A DNA stretch of 9,230 bases from Gallionella sp. (GTDB lineage Bacteria > Pseudomonadota > Gammaproteobacteria > Burkholderiales > Gallionellaceae): positions 1-9,230 of the forward strand of contig JARCRR010000230.1 of assembly GCA_029850565.1 (NCBI GenBank), in the 5' to 3' direction. The notes under the pieces were generated by a model. The model saw only the letters and a program-made list of their open reading frames with translations, was not told where the DNA came from and did not search any database. The translations under genes were made by a program, and so were the position numbers. Of this stretch, positions 1 through 5,823 are shown piece after piece; the stretch's first letter is position 1; each line of letters starts with the position of its first letter.

Positions 1-1518
1 GCGTTCCGTCTGCCGAATGCTCCGTTCAGGCAAGATGGTTTCGCTCTGTGCAACGTTGCGCCGCACATTGCGAACTTCATCATCCGCCTGAATGGTTCCA
101 GACATGGCGGCGAACCACTCAGCCGTGGCTGGATTGAGGAGGCGATAACAAATCTTGATTCGGCAATTCTCGACTACCGCATCGACGACGGCATCAGGAT
201 TCAGGTCTTTGGGGCAGTCGCGCAAGTCGCCAAGGCTCTGGTGCGCCAGCACTAAATGAACTCCCTTGTCTCGCGCTGCACCCAACCCTTCGAGCGCAGG
301 GCGCGACAGGTGATACTTCACCTCATCAAGCACGATACAAACCGGGCGCAGGTTCCCCGCCAGCCGATTCCGACGTTCCGCCAGTTGGACAAGACGCACC
401 AACAGAATGCGCTGAACGGTTTTGATAATGTCGTTGCGCATGCTTCCCACAAAGTAAACGCATCCGCCTTCCTGGATGATTTTCTCCAAATCAACACCGG
501 ATCCTTCTCCGGCATTGATCGAAGGCGTTTCTGCCATCTCACGCAAGCGCCCGGCGAATTTCTCTGCGCCTGTCGCGAGGTCTTGCAACACCTCACGGCG
601 CGCGGCATAGGCCTGCGCAATATTCAAATATTGCTCGGCCATCAGCTTTGCGGTTATGCCCGCTTCGCGTCGGTCGGCAATAGTGTAGTAATCGCTGGAA
701 TCGCCCCTATCCGTCAGGGAGAAGCCCGCCTGAAACAACTCAAATGCCTCTTCTTCAGTTGCCCCAGCAAATGGGTCGAATTGCGCGCCGTGCGGGCGAT
801 TCAGATTCACAAAATGGAATGGTTTGCTGGTGCGCTGCGCAGCGGCATATAAGACATGGGGTGCCCATTCGTCATTCTTGGGGTCAAAGAAAAACACTGC
901 CTCGCCCCGCTGCAAGAACTGTGCGGCCATTATCCCCAGAGACACACCTTTCCCGGCCCCGGTGGTTCCGGCGACTTGGATATGTGGTGCAGAAGTGCTG
1001 GAAGGAATATTGATGTAGATCGGCTTTTCATCTTCATCCAGCCCGAGGAAGATTCCCTTGTCGAGATCGATTTGCTCCAGCGGCTTGAATTCAAGCGCAG
1101 CAGCAGGCAAGAATTTGTGAATCTCGCGCACATCTGTTTTGTGGTTTCGCTCCAAGTGCGATTTCTTCTGGATCTTGGCCAGCGCACGATCCAGAAGAGG
1201 TGAGCCGTAGCGAAACCAAAGCAGCGCGCCCGCAATACCGCCGAACCATAGTTCGGCCCACCTTATCCCCTCATCCTTCGGAATCGGAAGCTGGAATTGC
1301 CCATCAGTCCCGTAAGCGAGAATCAGCCTAGTCGTGAAATGCAGCACAGGCGCAAATATTGACAAAGCAGAGGCAATCCAAAAAATGCGATGCAGCCGAC
1401 TTTCTGGTTTCAAATTAAACGCGAAGACCAGAAACACCGAAAGCAAGCCAAGCCAGAGCACATAGCTCAATGCTGTTTGTTCAATTTGAAGCAGAGTCAC
1501 CAAGAATTGATTTTCCAT
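1..1518 (-). CDS. VirD4/TraG-like type IV coupling protein (partial, C-terminus outside window)
   Basis: This is an inner-membrane ATPase that in this family links the relaxase-DNA complex to the type IV secretion channel and drives DNA transfer. The 506 visible residues start at an ATG preceded by a perfect GGAGGT (1523-1528, 4-nt gap). Three hydrophobic segments lie near residues 17-35, 45-67 and 88-104, matching the N-terminal membrane anchor of coupling proteins. A Walker A motif GTTGAGKG is at 184-191 and is preceded by the family-typical APHIQVAG. Walker B (IVLDE) ends at D398-E399, followed by an AHQSLGDL motif with Q427, the position of the conserved Gln in TraG/VirD4/TraD proteins. 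The frame is open to position 1, so the stop lies to the left. The nearest same-strand gene is a small accessory protein 775 bp upstream, across a structured noncoding region. The family is clear; the subfamily (TraG, TraD or MobB type) is not. Confidence 0.93.
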   Translation of the reverse strand, partial: MENQFLVTLLQIEQTALSYVLWLGLLSVFLVFAFNLKPESRLHRIFWIASALSIFAPVLHFTTRLILAYGTDGQFQLPIPKDEGIRWAELWFGGIAGALLWFRYGSPLLDRALAKIQKKSHLERNHKTDVREIHKFLPAAALEFKPLEQIDLDKGIFLGLDEDEKPIYINIPSSTSAPHIQVAGTTGAGKGVSLGIMAAQFLQRGEAVFFFDPKNDEWAPHVLYAAAQRTSKPFHFVNLNRPHGAQFDPFAGATEEEAFELFQAGFSLTDRGDSSDYYTIADRREAGITAKLMAEQYLNIAQAYAARREVLQDLATGAEKFAGRLREMAETPSINAGEGSGVDLEKIIQEGGCVYFVGSMRNDIIKTVQRILLVRLVQLAERRNRLAGNLRPVCIVLDEVKYHLSRPALEGLGAARDKGVHLVLAHQSLGDLRDCPKDLNPDAVVDAVVENCRIKICYRLLNPATAEWFAAMSGTIQADDEVRNVRRNVAQSETILPERSIRQTER

Positions 1519-1646
1519 ATACACCTCCAAGAATTGAGTACATACCGAACCCAATCTCAGAATGACACGTGTTTTTCAAACCTATTTTCATTGGCGGATA
1601 ATTCGTGATTTTGCCATCTCAAAGTCGAAGCGCTAATTGGGAGCCG

Positions 1647-1696
1647 CGCCAATTTCGCTCTGGTGAGCAAAGCGAGACATGCAGCGAAATTGTGCG
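1647..1696. repeat. Inverted repeat, 10-bp perfect core
   Basis: The left arm CAATTTCGCT (1650-1659) is the exact reverse complement of AGCGAAATTG (1683-1692). The stem extends three more pairs (1647-1649 with 1694-1696) if T1693 is bulged. Smaller nested pairings exist in the loop (GCTC/GAGC). This marks the left edge of the structured region, 130 bp upstream of the coupling-protein start. Confidence 0.75.
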
Positions 1697-1705
1697 TGGG
1701 GCAAG

Positions 1706-1738
1706 GACAAAGGTACGGCGTAGCCGTGCCGTCTTGTC
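1706..1738. repeat. Two-part hairpin with 8-bp top stem
   Basis: GGTACGGC (1712-1719) pairs with GCCGTGCC (1723-1730) around a GTA loop, with one T-G wobble. Below it GACAA (1706-1710) pairs with TTGTC (1734-1738) after an internal loop. A wobble pair and an internal loop are what a folded single strand would tolerate. Confidence 0.65.
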
Positions 1739-1745
1739 GCAGCCT

Positions 1746-1780
1746 CCAATAGATGCGCGCCCAAGCGCGCGTCTATTTGG
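1746..1780. repeat. Long hairpin, about 15 bp, CCAA loop
   Basis: The left arm 1746-1760 (CCAATAGATGCGCGC) pairs with 1765-1780 (GCGCGCGTCTATTTGG) around the tetraloop CCAA, with one G-T wobble and one bulged T. It is followed directly by an 8-bp hairpin AAATCCGC/GCGGATTT at 1800-1807/1812-1819. Confidence 0.75.
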
Positions 1781-1924
1781 ACGGGGGAGCCGCCAAAGAA
1801 AATCCGCCCCAGCGGATTTAGGGCGCCCCAGCGACCGGTCTTTGAGTGGGGGGCGAAGCCCCGCATCCCCGACCAGCCTTTCGGTCGCGGGCAACCCCTT
1901 CCGCAGCAGTCGCGCAAGCGGCTG

Positions 1925-1965
1925 GAAAACATCCTCGTATCGCCATGCGATACGAGGATGTTTTC
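1925..1965. repeat. Perfect 19-bp hairpin with 3-nt loop
   Basis: GAAAACATCCTCGTATCGC (1925-1943) is the exact reverse complement of 1947-1965, separated only by CAT. It sits near the centre of the larger inverted repeat 1859-2076. It has no trailing T run of the kind that makes an intrinsic terminator. A perfect 19-bp match at 3-bp spacing cannot be chance. Confidence 0.95.
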
Positions 1966-1967
1966 GA

Positions 1968-1985
1968 TTGACGCGAACGCGTCAA
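1968..1985. repeat. 8-bp perfect inverted repeat
   Basis: TTGACGCG (1968-1975) and CGCGTCAA (1978-1985) are exact reverse complements with two bases between them. It lies immediately after the 19-bp hairpin, and a further hairpin TCCGCCC/GGGCGGA (2029-2035/2039-2045) follows downstream. Confidence 0.7.
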
Positions 1986-2087
1986 CCGAAGGCGGCAGCC
2001 GAGGCAAGCGCGGAATCACCGCGCGCAGTCCGCCCGCAGGGCGGAAGGGGTTGCCCGCGATCGGAGGGATGCGGGGATGCCGTGAGC

Positions 2088-2176
2088 AAAACGATGGAAG
2101 CACGCCACTAGGCGTGAGTGCCTGTCCGCCCCTAGGCGGCGTGGCGTAAGCCACGAAGGACACGTCCCATCGATTT
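2088..2176. repeat. Branched domain: outer stem enclosing three hairpins
   Basis: CGATGG (2092-2097) pairs with CCATCG (2167-2172), extended through one mismatch to 2088-2176. Inside are CACGCC-ACTA-GGCGTG (2101-2116), CCGCC-CCTA-GGCGG (2126-2139) and CGTGGC-GTAA-GCCACG (2140-2155). The last has a GNRA-type tetraloop (GUAA in RNA) when read on the plus strand. Confidence 0.6.
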
Positions 2177-2206
2177 GTGAATGCTTCTGACGTTAGCCTT
2201 GGAGAT

Positions 2207-2262
2207 GCGGGGACGAGAAGCGAAGATGTAATTCCGCAACATCTTTCGCATGTCATCCCCGC
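2207..2262. repeat. Two-layer inverted repeat
   Basis: GCGGGGA (2207-2213) pairs with TCCCCGC (2256-2262). Inside, GCGAAGATGT (2220-2229) pairs with ACATCTTTCGC (2239-2249) with one bulge. An alternative pairing GAGAAGC/GCTTCTC overlaps the outer stem, so two folds compete. Confidence 0.6.
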
Positions 2263-2267
2263 TTCTC

Positions 2268-2293
2268 ACGCAGAAAACAGAAGGTTTCTGCGT
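2268..2293 (-). repeat. 9-bp hairpin at the 3' end of the small accessory gene
   Basis: ACGCAGAAA (2268-2276) and TTTCTGCGT (2285-2293) are exact reverse complements with an 8-nt loop. On the minus strand the hairpin begins at the last base of the stop codon of the gene at 2293-2511. No T run follows on the minus strand, so an intrinsic terminator is doubtful; an RNA-stability or processing structure, or part of the larger structured region, fits as well. Confidence 0.55.
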
Positions 2294-2511
2294 CAGGCGG
2301 CTGGCAAATATTGCGCGATTTCGGAGAAAGCGGACTCAACTCTTTCACGCAATAATTGCTCGTCCGCCGCTACAAGACGTTGATGCTTTTCGAGTGCTGC
2401 AATGACAATTTGCTGCGCTCGCGCTTTACGCTTTTCAAGTTGCTTGGCCTGCAAGATTTGTTGCTCAATCTGCTCACGTTTGTGCAGAAGAGTGGTAAGT
2501 TTTGTACTCAT
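2293..2511 (-). CDS. Small charged coiled-coil protein, TraD-like conjugal accessory
   Basis: The 72-residue product is Gln/Glu/Lys/Arg-rich, with a long amphipathic helix over residues 3-45 (REQIEQQILQAKQLEKRKAR) and a second helix near 50-69. Size, composition and position just upstream of a coupling-protein gene resemble the short TraD proteins of rhizobial and agrobacterial tra regions, where traD precedes traG; that assignment is inference. A weak AAAGG lies about 8 nt before the ATG. It reads in the same direction as the coupling protein but is separated from it by the structured region. An accessory role at the relaxosome is likely; it could equally be an unrelated helical protein. Confidence 0.6.
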   Translation of the reverse strand: MSTKLTTLLHKREQIEQQILQAKQLEKRKARAQQIVIAALEKHQRLVAADEQLLRERVESAFSEIAQYLPAA

Positions 2512-2732
2512 ACTGGTTGCCTTTAAAGAGGGTTAAAAGTGACTGCATATGCCATCGAGTACAAATTCGCACAGTTCGGTACAACCTATTTGCACTCTTT
2601 GGGAGATATAGGCTTTTCGGCATATTCAAACCTATACCGCGCCGTGTTACCTTCTCGCCCCATGCAATCGTCCAACGAAGCCTTTTCTCGCTTCATCATT
2701 GACAATCAACTTACTGCGCAAGGATGGAGATA

Positions 2733-3248
2733 ATGGCCTGGAACCCCAATTTCGACGGCTTTATAGAGCACTTACGTTCCTTGGAGTTGACAACCTTACA
2801 CGAGGGAACAGTTCTCTATCGTGGATCATTTGAAGGCAGGCCAAATGAAGATTGGGCAAAACCGAGTCTTCGCGGCGTGAAGTATTTCACTCCTGATGTT
2901 GACTATGCGTGCAGGTATGCTCGGCGAAAATATGATGACTCATATATAAAACCTCCAGAAGGAACGAAAGGGCTTCTCTTCAGAGTGGAACTTAATTACA
3001 CCTGTAAAGTGTTGGTATTTCCAGAGGTCGCGAAAGTTTATGCCCAGTTTGTACAGAATCCCAGACCTCAACTTGGAGAGCGTTTCGATTTATTTGGATT
3101 TGAGCGTAACGAACTAATGCCAATTATGCGCAAAGCTCAGGGAACCGATATTTCTGGCTACATAGTCCCGAGCGATCGAACTGAAGTTCTGCTTGACCTA
3201 AACAACACCAAAGTACAGGTATCTCTAATGGATACGTTTCAGGATTGA
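2733..3248 (+). CDS. Unrecognised protein with ADP-ribosyltransferase-like layout
   Basis: I do not recognise the family. The start at 2733 is preferred over the ATG at 2724 because AAGGA (2720-2724) lies 8 nt upstream; this gives 171 residues. Successive segments recall an ADP-ribosyltransferase fold: TVLYRGS (26-32), then GVKYFTPDVDYACRYA (48-63), then GLLFRVELN (80-88), and near the end DRTEVLLDL (148-156). Candidate catalytic residues by analogy to the H-Y-E or R-S-E triads are R30, Y51 and E151. There is no signal peptide or membrane segment. The gene is visibly more AT-rich than its neighbours, is read against the flanking genes and overlaps the convergent MobC-like gene by 10 bp, which suggests a cargo gene gained separately. 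The function is inference; a toxin or defence effector is possible. No obvious antitoxin gene adjoins it. Confidence 0.7.
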   Translation: MAWNPNFDGFIEHLRSLELTTLHEGTVLYRGSFEGRPNEDWAKPSLRGVKYFTPDVDYACRYARRKYDDSYIKPPEGTKGLLFRVELNYTCKVLVFPEVAKVYAQFVQNPRPQLGERFDLFGFERNELMPIMRKAQGTDISGYIVPSDRTEVLLDLNNTKVQVSLMDTFQD

Positions 3249-3961
3249 ACGAGCGGCCAAGCATTCAATTCATGAAAGCAAAACCGATCGCGGTGTATCT
3301 GTTCTAGCTGAATCCTATCGCCGTTCACCGGCACAGATTTAACGTTCTCGAATGCCTTGGCTACACGCATTGCCAGCCCATCTGGGGTGAGGTAGTGAAC
3401 CTCCCGCCATAACTTCTTGGAAATGCTTTGCAGGTGCGCGGAAATGATTTCTTCGTACCGCTTCGGGGTCTTTATGTGGCGTTCGATCTCGATGGCAACT
3501 CGCGCGCCTGCTGGTGACGTCGTAATCGCATCGGGGATTTTCTTGAGGCCTTGGCTGTGCAGTAACTTGCCAGGCGTCCAGTCAGTCCAGCCTGCTTCTT
3601 CCGCTGCAAGTCTTGCGCGCTGCGTTTCCAGGTGGTGAGGAATGTATGCGCTATTGGTGCGCCCAAGCTGGAAGTATGGCCGGTCGAATCGATCCATCAA
3701 GGCTAAGCCATGCGGGGTTATGCCGTACAAGTGCATTTTGCGCGAACCCACCATATGGCTCTCGCATTTCAGCGCGCCGTCTCGTACAAGGCTGGTCAGT
3801 GATCTTTCTGCTGCGCTGGGACTGGCGGCCATGACTTGGGCGGCAACTACGACACTGGTATAGACCTCGCCGCTCGCTAGGAAGCCCAAGATTGTGTCCT
3901 TCTTAGCCTGCGCTCTTGCTTGCCGCTCTTTGTAGGTCATTTTCGGAATTTCAGTTCGCAT
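3239..3961 (-). CDS. MobC/replication-relaxation-like protein (winged helix plus nuclease-like domain)
   Basis: The 240-residue protein starts at 3961 after an AAAGGGG ribosome-binding site; the next ATG (residue 8) has none. Residues 9-30 are basic and helical. Residues about 20-90 look like a winged helix (VAAQVMAASPSAAERSLTSL, then a MHLYGITPHGLALM wing). The second half carries IPDAI (142-146) and VAIEIERHIKTPKRY (155-169), resembling a PD-(D/E)XK core with D144, E158/E160 and K167. This architecture is that of plasmid MobC/replication-relaxation proteins, which bind near oriT and help the relaxase open the strands. It is divergent from the toxin-antitoxin pair, with a 102-bp shared upstream region, and convergent with the ART-like gene. 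Whether the nuclease-like site is active cannot be told. Confidence 0.7.
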   Translation of the reverse strand: MRTEIPKMTYKERQARAQAKKDTILGFLASGEVYTSVVVAAQVMAASPSAAERSLTSLVRDGALKCESHMVGSRKMHLYGITPHGLALMDRFDRPYFQLGRTNSAYIPHHLETQRARLAAEEAGWTDWTPGKLLHSQGLKKIPDAITTSPAGARVAIEIERHIKTPKRYEEIISAHLQSISKKLWREVHYLTPDGLAMRVAKAFENVKSVPVNGDRIQLEQIHRDRFCFHELNAWPLVQS

Positions 3962-4027
3962 CTGTTGCCCCTTTCTGATCGATTGGACAAGTTCAACACG
4001 GCTTTCCCGAACCTATTACCTACGACA

Positions 4028-4057
4028 TTGACTTATCCTATCCTGTGGGTATAGGAT
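4028..4057 (+). promoter_or_regulatory. Candidate promoter/operator of the toxin-antitoxin operon
   Basis: TTGACT (4028-4033) and TATAGG (4050-4055) are spaced 16 bp apart and could be -35 and -10 boxes. Overlapping them is the inverted repeat ATCCTAT (4035-4041) / ATAGGAT (4051-4057), 9-bp spacer, a likely operator for autorepression by the antitoxin. With this promoter the transcript would begin almost at the toxin ATG (4064), so the toxin message could be leaderless. The segment also contains CCTATCCTG, which resembles an IncP-type nic site. Confidence 0.5.
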
Positions 4058-4063
4058 GCACCA

Positions 4064-4456
4064 ATGGACACGCCTGAACACACCTTGGAGTGGCTGCTCG
4101 ACTACGATGGAAGGCAGCACTATTTCGCCAGCGGCCACTTCCTGAAATTCGAGATCAGGCTGGTTGCGCAGTCAGACCAAGTGCCGCACGGCATCGCTTA
4201 TTCCTTCACCTTTCATGACCCAGATGGAACGAGGCTGCTGGGTTTCGACAATGCGCACCCGGTGCCGCATGCTGGTGGGAAGTTTGTGAAGGCCAAGCCG
4301 GATGCCGATCACTGGCATAGAACGGTTAAGGATGAAGGCCGTCCGTATGCCTTCGTATCGGCGGCGCAGTTGGTGGATGATTTTTTTGCCGAGGTTGAAA
4401 AGCTGTGCGAAGCGCAAGGCATTTCGACCGAGGTGGTGGACGACAAGGAGACATGA
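4064..4456 (+). CDS. tumE: TumE-family toxin of a type II toxin-antitoxin module
   Basis: The 130-residue protein has the profile of TumE (DUF6516) toxins, usually about 110-140 residues: a sheet-rich start (YDGRQHYFASGHFLKFEIRL), a central GIAYSFTFHD and GFDNAHPVPH (60-69), then HWHRT (83-87) and the terminal helix LVDDFFAEVEKLCEA (103-117). The conserved aromatic/His/Arg positions expected of the family are present and nothing is truncated. The stop codon overlaps the first possible start of the next gene (ATGA, 4453-4456). The toxin-first order, followed by a winged-helix partner, is the usual arrangement for this family. The start is supported by the absence of upstream alternatives rather than by a strong ribosome-binding site. 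It should be a cytoplasmic growth inhibitor neutralised by its partner; the biochemical target is not evident here. Confidence 0.8.
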   Translation: MDTPEHTLEWLLDYDGRQHYFASGHFLKFEIRLVAQSDQVPHGIAYSFTFHDPDGTRLLGFDNAHPVPHAGGKFVKAKPDADHWHRTVKDEGRPYAFVSAAQLVDDFFAEVEKLCEAQGISTEVVDDKET

Positions 4457-4458
4457 TT

Positions 4459-4836
4459 ATGAAAATGAAAATCCAGTCTATGCAAGACCTGAAAAAGGAA
4501 ATGCTGTCTGTCGCTCGTGGTGAGCGCAAGGCTCCTGCCGATGCTGCCCAAATTTCTTTTGAGTCTGTAGAGGCCGTGATTCGGTTGTTGACCCCTGAGA
4601 ACCGTTTCCTACTCGCCACCATCGACCAGAAAAAGCCCACATCCGTGGCCGATCTGGCAAAGCTGGTACAGCGCGCGGAACCCAACGTCAGCCGCACATT
4701 AGGCAAGCTAGAAGCATTGGGCTTTGTGCGACTGCGTCAGGGCGCAGGCAAAGCCAAGATTCCAGAGGTCGCTATCCATCGCCTGACGGTAGATATGGAC
4801 ATCTGCGCACAGCAAGACAGGGTGGCGGTTGCTTAA
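4459..4836 (+). CDS. Winged-helix antitoxin partner of TumE (HVO_A0114-type DNA-binding protein)
   Basis: The start at 4459 is preferred because AAGGAG (4445-4450) lies 8 nt upstream; the in-frame ATG at 4453 is only 2 nt from it, and another ATG follows at 4465. The 125-residue product has a MarR/HVO_A0114-like winged helix: the helix SFESVEAVIRLLTPENRFLL (33-52), the helix-turn-helix TSVADLAKLVQRAEPNVSRTLGKLEALGFV (61-90), and a basic wing (RLRQGAGKAK, 91-100). Its expected roles are to bind and neutralise the toxin and to repress the operon through the inverted repeat at 4035-4057. Toxin and antitoxin are translationally coupled. The next gene converges on it with only 6 bp between the stops. 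Confidence 0.82.
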   Translation: MKMKIQSMQDLKKEMLSVARGERKAPADAAQISFESVEAVIRLLTPENRFLLATIDQKKPTSVADLAKLVQRAEPNVSRTLGKLEALGFVRLRQGAGKAKIPEVAIHRLTVDMDICAQQDRVAVA

Positions 4837-4842
4837 CTTATC

Positions 4843-5823
4843 TTATTCCGATTCCCCTGCTAACCATTCGTAGAAGGTTCCGGCGACCATGCCGGATTCC
4901 AGCTCTGTCGTGCAATAGGCCTTATAGGCGAATCCGTTAAAAACCTGAAGGTGCGCGGCAAAACGAAGTTTGATTTCCCGTTTCTGCACCTCGTCCATAG
5001 CCCCATAACGCTGTTTAGCATTTGCCAGCCGCTGCTTTTTCTCGGAGGCTCGTTGAATTTCTTCAGGATTTTCTGCGATGGCCGGTTTCGTTTGCGATGT
5101 GCGCCACGCCGTGAGCGTCTCCCAATCCTCGGCATTGGGCCCCTTGGCTGTGATTCGCTTTCTGACGGCCGACTTAAAGCCAGCAGGATTCCTCACCCCT
5201 TCTGTTTTGTGCTGCATCCAGTAGGATGCGGCAATCAGTTCCTCTAGGTTTCCTGCCAATTCGCCTTCCTGCCAGACCGGGGTTTGAATTTTGCAATTCA
5301 TATCATCCACCACCCCACTAGCGGTGGTGGTGGTGGGAGTAGTCTCTGAAGAACTCTCTGGCGAAGTCTCTGTATTATGTTCTTCACTCTTTGGCGAACC
5401 AGAATCGTGCTTCTCATCAGTCTTGTTTGCCGAATCAGACTCACCTTGTTTGCCGCTATTGGGCAAACTGGTAGTATCGGTTTGCAGCGAGATCACAGCC
5501 TCCAAAATGGCTTGCTTGTTAAGCAGGTAATGCGGCTTGGCCGGAAGGCCGGCGCGCTTGTATTGGATGAGGCCTCGCTCGACTAATTTTTTTCGCGCCC
5601 CCTCAACTTCAGATTCGCTGAGTGCAGTCTCCTTCGCCCACTCTAGAGCTGTTTTCCAAATCCACCCCTCCTTATTCCATGCGCGCCCATCAGACCAGTA
5701 CCAAAGCTGAGACAACATGATCCCAGCATTCACACTGCCTCCTATTTTTGCAAACGCTGGGAAAAATGCGACGGGTCTCTTTAGGAGTTGATCCAAAGTA
5801 AAGCGAATATCGTCGCCGTTCAT
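4843..5823 (-). CDS. Phage/ICE-type replication protein with N-terminal winged helix
   Basis: The 326-residue protein opens with a winged-helix domain (about 10-105): KRPVAFFPAFAKIGGSVNAG, LSQLWYWSDG, WIWKTALEWAKETALSESEVEGARKKLVERGLI. This is common in replication proteins of phages and integrative elements that act like DnaD/DnaT loaders. A Ser/Thr/Glu-rich linker (about 112-175, including TTPTTTTASG) separates it from a C-terminal helical part (about 185-326) with AWRTSQ and a terminal FYEWLAGESE. The start is set by GAGGG 8 nt upstream and a TAATG overlap with the preceding gene, so it is the last gene of a coupled operon. It would serve replication of the excised circle. I could not assign a named family to the C-terminal part. 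Confidence 0.7.
   Translation of the reverse strand: MNGDDIRFTLDQLLKRPVAFFPAFAKIGGSVNAGIMLSQLWYWSDGRAWNKEGWIWKTALEWAKETALSESEVEGARKKLVERGLIQYKRAGLPAKPHYLLNKQAILEAVISLQTDTTSLPNSGKQGESDSANKTDEKHDSGSPKSEEHNTETSPESSSETTPTTTTASGVVDDMNCKIQTPVWQEGELAGNLEELIAASYWMQHKTEGVRNPAGFKSAVRKRITAKGPNAEDWETLTAWRTSQTKPAIAENPEEIQRASEKKQRLANAKQRYGAMDEVQKREIKLRFAAHLQVFNGFAYKAYCTTELESGMVAGTFYEWLAGESE

Larger units (their letters stand above)
1859..2076. repeat. Long-range inverted repeat, 20 bp plus 11 bp perfect arms
   Basis: Positions 1885-1904 (TCGCGGGCAACCCCTTCCGC) are the exact reverse complement of 2041-2060. Further out, CCCCGCATCCC (1859-1869) exactly matches the reverse complement of 2066-2076. The two blocks are in register, interrupted by a small hairpin in the left arm and a few unpaired bases in the right arm. 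The enclosed 136 bp contains the 19-bp hairpin at 1925-1965 and three smaller hairpins, so the whole is a branched structure rather than a simple palindrome. Confidence 0.9.
1519..2292. other. Noncoding region dense in nested inverted repeats (candidate oriT or structured RNA)
   Basis: No believable gene is seen here. Long open frames exist on both strands, but they run through palindromes, have Arg/Pro/Gly-rich compositions and lack ribosome-binding sites. From about 1647 to 2293 the sequence folds almost continuously into hairpins: stems at 1647-1696, 1706-1738, 1746-1780, 1800-1819, 1850-1862, 1925-1965, 1968-1985, 2008-2024, 2029-2045, 2101-2116, 2126-2139, 2140-2155, 2207-2262 and 2268-2293, with longer-range pairings 1859-1904/2041-2076 and 2092-2097/2167-2172. 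It lies between two same-strand transfer-type genes. An origin of transfer, a single-strand replication origin or a large structured RNA are all possible; the sequence does not decide between them. Confidence 0.7.

Noticed and set aside
256..852. Plus-strand open frame of 198 codons
   Set aside because: It is the antisense shadow of the coupling protein, whose Walker motifs on the minus strand are unmistakable.
1578..1594. AAACCTATTT-NN-ATTGG near the coupling-protein leader, repeated at 8116-8132 near attR
   Set aside because: Fifteen of 17 bases match, but in a 9.2-kb window a few such pairs are expected by chance, and flanking sequence does not match.
1925..1965. Retron msd-like or CRISPR-like element
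   Set aside because: There is no reverse transcriptase or cas gene in view, and the repeats are inverted and unique rather than regularly spaced direct repeats.
1605..2256. Long open frames on both strands (168 codons plus, 207 codons minus)
   Set aside because: They overlap each other, cross the perfect hairpins, have no ribosome-binding sites and low-complexity Arg/Pro/Gly-rich products. Scarcity of stops follows from GC-rich palindromes.
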